Notes under the pieces: generated by a model
What the model was told of the DNA's origin: nothing
The model's input: only the letters and a program-made list of their open reading frames with translations
The model's database searches: none
Part shown: in pieces, positions 18,001 through 24,480 of the stretch
How the letters are laid out: every line of letters begins with the position of its first letter
Numbering within the stretch: position 1 is the first letter of the stretch
Made by a program: the position numbers and the translations under genes
NCBI GenBank assembly: GCA_000226015.1
Contig: JH153326.1
Span: 52,550-77,029, forward strand
Reading direction: 5' to 3'
Source of the DNA: Mnemiopsis leidyi
Taxonomy: Eukaryota; Ctenophora; Tentaculata; Lobata; Bolinopsidae
Length of the DNA: 24,480 nt

Positions 18001-21000
18001 GTTGTTATAGTGGTACGAGGAGACTCTGAGTTGAGTCGTTACTTTATAGGATTCGTCACAAAACTGTACAGAGGAAAAATTAAGACTACTGGCACCGGCC
18101 AATCTTGTTGAAGGGAGTTTTCAGATGAGTACTTTTCAGATGAGAGTTTTCCAGAAACTGGTGATAACAGTGGTTTTTCAAGCCAGAAATGAATTTAGCC
18201 AGAATGTCTGTCGAGTTTATTCTAAATCAGAATTTATAACCATGATTCAATTATCATATGAAAGGACGGATGGTGCCAAAAAAGGACATTTCACAATCTA
18301 AGAGTGTCAGAGAATACTTCGTTTACTTATTGCATAAATTATTTACGACCTTTGCTTATTAATTCAATTTCACTAATCATGGAACCGTAATTGTGGGTAC
18401 AAATAGGACAATTTAAGACAAATTGAGTAAGGCAAATTATGCAGGATAGGCCAAAAATTTGTCACCTTGTTTCAATCAGTAACTTCTGATAGTGATAGTT
18501 AATACACTTCTACACATTGTGTCTGTTACATAAATGATATCGAATTTTATCGAATTTTAGATCTTTTGGCTGAAGTTACAATCTTTAGAATTCATTCTTT
18601 AAAGAACAATTTGCCCTTGCTAGTTAAGTTGTAAGCTCGGTAAACAGGATATTAAGAGTAATCTACATTGCTTCAGCATAAGATCATGACCTACACCTAT
18701 GTAGACATAGACTATCTTCATTGTTACTGAGACATGTTTTACTACTATGTCGGCCGATTTGCCATGTTATTCGATATGTCTGTAGAAGTACCTTTTACCG
18801 TAAAACATACATACATTTAAATTCATTAATTTTTAAATAAAAAAAAGACCGTGATTACTTTAGTCATCGATATTCAGAATTTGCTCGACGAAAATATGTC
18901 CGAAATAAAGTATTAAATATTATTTTGACAGTACCCATCTAACCACACAGTTACACACAGATTGGATATCAGCAAAACGTCGTGTAGATATAAACTACAA
19001 CCTGGAGAACCACCCTCTAGTCTCTACAGATAAAGACTAACAGCGTAGTTTGGAGTAAAGAGTTAGTGTCACTGTTGATTTACTCTACTCAGGGACAAAC
19101 AGTAGGAGTATTCGCAATCGTCTTAAAGTCTCCTCCACAATTTAAAATTGGCTGGTGCAACTCCAAGTCTAACTTCCCTGCTGACAAGGTCTGTACTCTT
19201 TCCTTTTCAAGACTTTTAGGTGAAAACCGTTTTGTTGTTCACTGCAACATCGTTGAAGTTCTTGACGTGGTGTAAGGTATCTGACACTGCATGTACTAGT
19301 CTCAGTGATTAGAATATGAACTAGAGCAGGGACGTGGACAAGACACAATTCAATTCTGAGGGCACGGCATCCGATTTCTATTTTCTTTAGACTAGGGGTT
19401 GACCATTGACCATGGGGTAATTGACGAATAATGAGGCTTTTATTTGGAGCTAGCAAATTGGCTTGTTTGATTTGCTTAATGTCAAATAGAGGCAACATAC
19501 CCTGATAAGAATTGTTCACTAACCTTTCAGAATTTCTAAGTCTTCTCGTCCATTAAGATTAACATTTGTTTCTTTTGGCGCCATCATTTCCGTCTTAAGC
19601 TGTGCAAGGGCTGAGATTCTATTCTGATGACTCTCTTCGATCTATTCAGAAAAATCATGATTAAAAAGTAAGCACACTTAATTTCTAATTACTTATTACG
19701 TGTTTTCTTAGCCCATTTTAACTGATTTAAAATTGGGCCAAAGTTTCGAATCTTACCATGTTCAATGATCAGTGATAATAGCAAGACCCAATTGATACTG
19801 TACCGTTTTCGTTCCTCCGACCTCTAGTTATGCACTTACCATTGCTTGTCTTACTTTGCTGGTTTCCTTCAAATTTCGAGTCAAATCTTGCAAACAACCT
19901 ATTTCACTGTCGCTTTCTTCATCTTCATTTTCGTCTTCGTCTTCGTTATCCTCTTCATCATTGAGCAAAATGTTGTTGTAAACTTTCATCTCTGGAAATT
20001 CCTGAAAATTGAGAGCTCAGAGTTTAATATTGCTTTATTGATAAATTGCTTAATTGTAAATTGGCATGGGCATGTTCCATGAATTCTATTATATAATTCA
20101 ATAGACACTTTAGTCAATATCATGGCCTGAACAGAATCCTACTAAGTCTGACCTTCAAGAAAGCATCCTCTTTGAAATTATCATTGTCCAGAACTGGGTT
20201 ATTTAATAAATTGAGGAATGTTATGCTTGAGGGAAGCTGTTTGGAACTGACATCACCTGAGGTGAATTTTAATTAATAATTTTGTTTAGTAACTAATCAT
20301 TTATTAGGAAATGGGAAAGTTACACCATTTTTTAAACAATTAAAGCCTTTGCCAAGTAAAAAAGGCAGGATGCTATTATTAAATACTGCTGCCTTTGCTA
20401 TATAACATCATGTAATGCTCTTACTAATACAATACTAAACTACGTGATAAAAATTCCTTAATTTCTAAATGTCTAAACTTAAAGACACAGATTATGAAAG
20501 CTGTGCATTCTACTTAGTCGATAGCTTACTTATTTTATTGTCACTCAAATCCAAGCTCATAAGTTTAGATAAGCATACCAAGCCTTCCCCAATAACTGAG
20601 ATATTGTTTCCTCTTAAACTTAAGTGTTGCAAGGAGGGTCCAAGTGTTTCAAGATTCTGAAAGAGACAATAGGTATTTTTATACAAAGAAATTGTTAATG
20701 TATTATATGATTTCAGTCCAAAAGCATGGGAGTAATTTGCATATAAATTTTGTTTACCTCAACAAAGGAAATAGAGTTAAAGTCAAGGTGGATATGGGTA
20801 ATGTTTCCAAGCATTTCTAAATTTTCAATCTTTGTTATTCCCATCTTGTCCAGCCAAATCCGTTTGAGCCGTAATACAGCTTCATCTCTGTTAATTGTAA
20901 TGTTATAAGATACATAATACTGGGCATCTCTGTTAATAGTAATGATATAAGAAACATAATACTCGAAAAACAAAATTAAGATGAACAGGCAATATCTACT

Positions 21001-21307
21001 GCAACATCTTCAGATTTCAAAATTATAAATTTAAATGCATACACTGTTTTTTGAGATTCAATATGAGAACAGTTCTTTGACATAATCATCTCCAATGTAA
21101 TTGGCTCTGAGGATAAACTTAAGTCAAACGATCAAGGTTGAAACTAAGAAAAAGGGCTTTTGAAAAATTAATTTGAACACATGTTGGGAATTAGCAAAGT
21201 TATTTCTGTTTAAATGGACATGAAACTCACTGTGGGTGCCATCCATCCTCGATCGTATCTTAATGTCCCCAAAAATTTCCTCTACGATAATGTTTCCATA
21301 GTATAAC
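15057..21307 (-). CDS. LRRC46: LRRC46-like leucine-rich-repeat protein
   Basis: Nine minus-strand exons join in phase: 21307-21231 (tentative), 21106-21043, 20887-20758, 20656-20514, 20246-20153, 20001-19840, 19641-19524, 15623-15563 and 15354-15057 (stop TGA). The product is about 381 residues from the tentative first exon; human LRRC46 has about 320. An N-terminal PITLEMIMSKN block precedes roughly four SDS22-type repeats: LRLKRIWLDKMGITKIENLE, ITHIHLDFNSISFVENLE, LQHLSLRGNNISVIGEGL and LMSLDLSDNKISKL. A capping LPSSITFLNLLNNP follows, then an acidic stretch (DEEDNEDEDENEDEES), a short coiled coil, and a basic Ser/Thr/Pro tail ending in an acidic coil (DDFDNYLADVNKKF). LRRC46 is a sperm-flagellum protein in mammals. 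Repeat order plus the acidic segment supports the match, but a related small LRR ciliary protein is possible. The true start lies in or upstream of the first exon. Confidence 0.75.
15624..19523 (-). other. Large LRRC46-like intron hosting a receptor gene
   Basis: A 3900-base intron between exons whose frames join as EILKETSDMSD. Outside the + strand receptor (16892-18111) no exon was found. An AT dinucleotide run lies at about 15876-15906 (atatattatatatactatat). The flanks at 15907-16891 and 18112-19523 are AT-rich, with no repeat family I recognise; the receptor promoter and UTRs must lie here. AATAAA-type signals occur after the receptor stop, for example near 18836-18841. Confidence 0.6.
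16892..18111 (+). CDS. Divergent seven-helix receptor (rhodopsin-like GPCR)
   Basis: Two exons, 16892-17581 and 17734-18111, join in phase 0 (VIQ|VHK) to give 355 residues. Seven hydrophobic segments fall near 38-60, 68-97, 108-136, 147-170, 203-230, 257-282 and 297-324. Rhodopsin-family traces remain: Asn in TM1 (LLNGLIIRYY), an Asn/Asp pair in TM2 (TNACND), Pro in TM5 (VLPFILPAF) and a TM7/helix-8 run ending VVRGDSELSRYF. The usual hallmarks are altered. At the end of TM3 the DRY position reads MVRAV (129-133), and the TM7 NPxxY position reads VAAVVIV (317-323). This suits a lineage-expanded orphan or chemosensory-type receptor at the cell surface. Ligand and coupling cannot be read. Thr248-Asn255 and the loop between TM4 and TM5 show no clear ligand motif. 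It is nested on the opposite strand in the LRRC46-like intron. Confidence 0.85.
20883..20966 (-). repeat. 42-bp in-frame tandem repeat at an LRRC46-like acceptor
   Basis: Two 42-bp units (20883-20924 and 20925-20966) with a handful of differences each contain, in transcript sense, an acceptor (caattaacag or ctattaacag) followed by AGATG. The downstream acceptor starts the exon at 20887. Using the upstream one would add 14 codons in frame with no stop (DAQYYVSYNITINR), because 42 is a multiple of three. Confidence 0.88.
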
Positions 21308-21984
21308 CTATAGGTGAATATAAGTAAGTGAAAAAGTAACATTTTCAAACCAGTGTTCTTTGAGGCTTCTTCAAAGGCTTTTTGTATGCTTGAATAAAAT
21401 GAACCCTCCTCTCAATCAGCTTACTTTGATCAAATACCTGCTATCATAGACTTCTATTAGTTAAGGTCACATGGATAAACAGATTAGGCCTAAGCCTACT
21501 TGTTGCCACCTCAAATGGGAATTCGAGCATATCGTTGACATGGGCTTAAGGATCCAGTCTTTAGCTGCAGCAAAGTTTCCCTCTAACTTACGCTTAGATC
21601 TTACAAAACCAATTTTACTCATCTTAAACTAATTGAGGTCTCAGTGTTGTTCACCCCCTTATCCAAACTTACACCTGTCTATCTGATCGATTCATATACA
21701 CTATACCTTTCAAAAATTTTAGATGAAATGAAATGATCCGTAGTAAGATTTAATGGTCCAGCCTAGGAGCTGACTGGATACCAGGTTCAGTGCGTTTGAT
21801 TTATGCCCAATCCAGTCCAGTCATGTCCAGTCATGTGATCCAGTATCCACTTGATATATGTAACCTTTTACTGGCTTAGTTTGTGTGAGTGAGCATGCTG
21901 CATGCGATCTTAAACCAAACTAACGAGGCCAGTGCCAAAACTAGGGACCTCGCAGTGCCCAAACTCTCATTGTCCAAATTGAGA
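21308..21984. other. No gene recognised
   Basis: Upstream of the tentative first LRRC46-like exon, this stretch should hold its promoter and any earlier exon. I found no convincing coding segment. A short direct repeat, ccagtcatgt, occurs twice near 21818-21837. Confidence 0.4.
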
Positions 21985-22250
21985 AAAGATAGGTTGGTGG
22001 TGTTGTGGTATCTACCTTGACTTTCTATGCAGAAGATGGGGTGTTCAATTCCCAGATCCGCCAATGTAGAGGAGTGCGCTAAGGGCATTTGCCTATGCAA
22101 TCTTCTTCGGTCGACTCAGCCGAATGACCCGGAAACCGTGATTGAGGGTTAAATGAGGAGGGTCTCCGTTAAAAGATTCAGAATCTTCCAGGATCCCCTT
22201 CAGTATAACTGTAAAAGCCTGGGTACAGATGTAACAAATACAAATAGGGC
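21985..22250 (+). mobile_element. tRNA-derived SINE-like repeat
   Basis: The head resembles a degenerate tRNA gene. It has an A-box-like ggtggtgttgtggta at 21996-22010, then gactttctatgcagaagatgggg, then a B-box-like gtgttcaattccc at 22041-22053 (compare GGTTCRANTCC), at the spacing of a pol III promoter. The body continues without a reading frame and may end near acaaatacaaataggg (about 22250). The 3' limit and target duplication were not fixed. It is called a SINE, not a tRNA, because no cloverleaf can be completed. Confidence 0.6.
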
Positions 22251-22424
22251 AGCTCCTAGTTTAACCAATTTATGGTTTCATTGCTGCATTAAAGTTGATC
22301 AGAAAAGGTAAAGTTATTGATATTGTTCTACCTCAATCGAGCATTTCAATGGAAAAACTGAAATTTGCTCTGATGCTTGAGCAACTTCAATATTGAGGAC
22401 CATAATCTAAACTGTATGCCTTGT

Positions 22425-22496
22425 AATATGCAAATATGTCAATCTTGAGTAATTAACTAGATTTGTAACATTTTTTGTAGTTATCATATCAGTTTA
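22425..22496 (+). repeat. Dispersed repeat B, copy 1
   Basis: The segment atgtcaatcttgagtaattaacta... ttatcatatcagttta is similar to 22917-22994 in the same orientation; the second copy is longer because of a small internal insertion. No coding content. Confidence 0.75.
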
Positions 22497-22729
22497 CAGG
22501 TTAAGATACAGAAGATCACGAGTTACGAGTAGCCTACTGCGGACCCAGATGTCATTGTCAAATCCAACCATAGACTCATCTTTGAGGAGGCATCTCATCA
22601 GTGGCCGCACCTCCAAACTCGGTTTCTGAACTGGAATTCTTATGGTTTCCAGGCGACCAAACCGAGGTTATCATCCCATCCTATTAGAGTTCATCACAAG
22701 AAGCACCCATTCTGGAGATCTTTGATTGT

Positions 22730-22789
22730 CGCGGTGATACCCGATTCACGTAGCTAAAGCTGAACGGTAGACGGATATAATCTCGTCAA
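22730..22789 (+). repeat. Dispersed repeat A, copy 1 (empty site)
   Basis: The segment gcggtgatacccgattcacgtagctaaagctgaac...agacggatataatctcgtcaa occurs again at 23169-23306, there interrupted by a 68-bp element. The uninterrupted insertion point here is CTAAAGCT at 22754-22761. Confidence 0.85.
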
Positions 22790-22916
22790 ATCTTTGACAG
22801 CCAGACACACCCCATTGTCGAACAAACTTTGGATATAATCTTACGTGCTCCCAAAGGAATTTTCTGCACTGTCACCAGCACTTCCACCAGAGTCATCTAA
22901 ACCGTAAACCTCATGC

Positions 22917-22994
22917 CAATATGCCAATCTTGAGTGATTAACTACATTTGTATCAGCATTTATTTTGTGTGTTTCTAGTTATCATATCAATTTA
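22917..22994 (+). repeat. Dispersed repeat B, copy 2
   Basis: Direct-orientation copy of 22425-22496 (atgccaatcttgagtgattaactac... ttatcatatcaattta). The order B-A-B-A along the sequence suggests one compound repeat family inserted or duplicated twice. Confidence 0.75.
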
Positions 22995-23168
22995 ATCTTA
23001 TCAATTTTATCACTGACAATAATAGCGATCACTGACAATAATGCGCTTAACATTCGCCTAACCAGGTGCTTAAATTATATTACTCACGCCACGGGCGTGG
23101 CTGCGCACAAAAGAGCTATGGTTACGGCAACGCTTAGCGCAAAATAAGGACAAACGCGTGACGTTTTC

Positions 23169-23306
23169 GTGGTGATAATACCCGACTCATGCAGCTAAAG
23201 CTTTGTCTGACTTCGTCCGACCCTCATTCTATGGGAATAAAATGACAGGAGGGTGCGCTCTGCGGTACAACTAAAGTTGAACATTAGACGGATATAATCT
23301 CGTCAA
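23169..23306 (+). repeat. Dispersed repeat A, copy 2, interrupted
   Basis: The left part (ggtgataatacccgactcatgcagctaaagct) and right part (ctaaagttgaacattagacggatataatctcgtcaa) together match 22730-22789, with the short element 23203-23270 inserted between them. Confidence 0.85.
23203..23270 (+). mobile_element. 68-bp non-autonomous element, copy 1
   Basis: The element starts TTGTCTGACTTCGTCCGACC and ends GGGTGCGCTCTGCGGTACAA. It is flanked by CTAAAGCT (23195-23202) and CTAAAGTT (23271-23278), an 8-bp target duplication with one mismatch. The uninterrupted site exists at 22754-22761. An 8-bp duplication is typical of hAT elements (or P elements); terminal repeats are only TTGT/ACAA, and no transposase is encoded. 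Confidence 0.8.
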
Positions 23307-23354
23307 GCGTGAAGCAGACGCGAAAGAATTTACATAACACAGCGTACTAATTAA

Positions 23355-23780
23355 GTGCGCGCAAGCTTGTCACGCCGCCGCGCGCTCGCGCTTCGCGCGC
23401 GCCGGAGGCTGCCGCTTGGCGGCAGCAAGGCTATGCAACGTGTAGCAAGCGCAAACCACATGGCTAGCTATATTGTTGTACGGCAGCGCGCACCCTCCTG
23501 TCATTTTATTTTCTTTATTTTATTCTCTTCGAATGCAAGGGCCGGACAAAGTCAAACAAGCTATATTGGCTCAACAAAGCCTCGTGCTTACGTTGAAGCA
23601 CATTTTAAAATCTTTTAGGCGGCTGCGCTGCGCATTTGTAGAGCTGCCGCTGCTTAACGGGCGATGCGCGTCTAAAAATGCGTGACAGCGCTTGATGGCC
23701 GCGACAGTAGGTTATCAACCTACAATGCCGCTGCGCGGCCCGGCATTGCTAAGCCAAAATGATAGCCCTGTAGCTTGCGC
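23355..23780. repeat. GC-rich hairpin-dense block
   Basis: Unlike the AT-rich surroundings, this block is rich in cgcgc and gctgcgc motifs. It has several short perfect hairpins: gctgccgc/gcggcagc at 23408-23426, gtaggtt/aacctac at 23707-23723, and aatgccg/cggcatt at 23724-23747. Open frames across it are Arg/Ala-rich by composition and look non-coding. It is probably a repeat with its own base composition; the reverse-oriented copy of the short element (23476-23559) sits inside it. Confidence 0.6.
23476..23559 (-). mobile_element. 84-bp non-autonomous element, copy 2 (reverse)
   Basis: On the minus strand it reads TTGTTTGACTTTGTCCGGCC ... AAAATGACAGGAGGGTGCGCGCTGCCGTACAA, the same family and termini as 23203-23270 plus a slightly longer AT-rich middle. 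It is flanked by GCTATATTG at 23467-23475 and again at 23560-23568, a perfect 9-bp direct repeat (or 8 bp plus one chance base). Confidence 0.85.
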
Positions 23781-24480
23781 TGCGCGCGTCCTATTGGGAC
23801 GAACATAACTTTTTGCTTTTGTGTGAGCTTTTGCGTCGCGCGTCCGTCCTAATTTTGCCTATATGCTATATCTTGGAGCACCTATATCTTGGAGCACAAA
23901 AAGCCACATTCACTGTTTTTGTTATTTCCACTTCAAGAGGAATAAGGAAAGAAGTAAACAATTTTCAAAAAAGGCTTGCAGCACAACTAACTGTAAAAAG
24001 GATGATTCTTGTCCCACTTGCGATGAAAACTCAATTTCTGTCTTGTTCGAACCATCCTAGGAGCATTGAGAGAATACAGAGGAAGACCAGTAACAGTACA
24101 TGTTTAATATTCATTTTTATGTGGGAACTACTGTATCAGAAGGTGTTTGGTTTCAGTTTCATTACTAATAAAACATTAGATGATTGCAACATGGATGTGA
24201 ACCTTTTACATTTTACGTACTAGTGAAATTGTGAGATATTGAATCATAAATTTTATTCAGTTTTTTTTGTTTGAAATGATTTTAATTCCAGATTTTAGTT
24301 CCAGATTTTATTCTATTCTACATTCTATATTCTTATCAAACTTGATTTCAAAAATAATTAATTAATTAATAAATCTAACATCATGATTGAGTAAAAAAAA
24401 TAACAATTAACCCAACCAATGCCCCTATTTGTGGGCTTAAATGGAGCAAAATTATAAAAAGTTTAATATGGCTGTAAAAT
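23781..24480. other. No gene recognised
   Basis: AT-rich sequence with an 18-19-base direct repeat (tatatcttggagcac, near 23868-23896) and an attaattaattaat run at about 24356-24370. The plus-strand open frame at 23813-24223 has no recognisable domain, and its composition follows the local base bias. I see no splice-bounded exon with coding character. Confidence 0.4.

Noticed and set aside
17758-18111. Second receptor frame as a separate gene starting at its ATG
   Set aside because: The segment 17734-18111 joins in phase to 16892-17581 and supplies helices 6 and 7 missing from the first exon.
21990-22062. Functional tRNA gene
   Set aside because: Box A and B-like motifs are present but no acceptor or anticodon stems can be formed; a SINE head is the better reading.
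23355-23618. Arg/Ala-rich frame as a gene
   Set aside because: The residues simply reflect cgc/gcg-rich repeat sequence and hairpins, and the frame crosses a transposable element boundary.

Overview
This is animal nuclear DNA. Genes are split by GT-AG introns and coding segments are short (about 60-300 bases). There are polyadenylation signals, short non-autonomous transposons and a tRNA-derived SINE-like repeat. Proteins include a myristoylated neuronal calcium sensor, a seven-helix receptor and two sperm/cilium proteins. The AT-rich, moderately compact layout suits an invertebrate, perhaps a non-bilaterian such as a cnidarian; the phylum is a guess and not shown by the sequence.

Layout. 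(1) 1-2904, + strand: the 3' half of a FAF1-type UAS/UBX gene, seven exons at 825-2904, with its 5' part off the left edge. (2) 4387-14517, - strand: a complete gene for DRC9/IQCG, a subunit of the nexin-dynein regulatory complex of motile cilia, ten coding exons, 382 residues. Its 6.4-kb third intron (7078-13453) holds two items on the opposite strand: an intronless neurocalcin/hippocalcin-type calcium sensor (8971-9549) and a short exon for a single-pass membrane protein (12170-12379). (3) 15057-21307, - strand: an LRRC46-like leucine-rich-repeat gene, nine exons with a tentative 5' end. Its 3.9-kb intron (15624-19523) holds a two-exon seven-helix receptor on the + strand (16892-18111). (4) 21308-24480: no gene recognised; a SINE-like repeat, two short elements with 8-9-bp target duplications, two repeat families present twice, and a GC-rich block full of hairpins.

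How the genes relate. DRC9/IQCG and LRRC46 are both axoneme/sperm-flagellum proteins. They lie head-to-tail on one strand with about 540 bases between coding regions, and both host opposite-strand signalling genes in their largest introns.

The most unusual signal is a recurring pattern: short tandem duplications sit at or next to 3' splice sites in FAF1, IQCG (three times) and LRRC46. In three of these the duplicated unit itself contains the acceptor and the first bases of the exon, giving arrays of near-identical acceptors. A similar tandem repeat starts within the last codons of the calcium sensor gene. All exon joins were checked by hand for reading-frame phase; no alignment or transcript was available.
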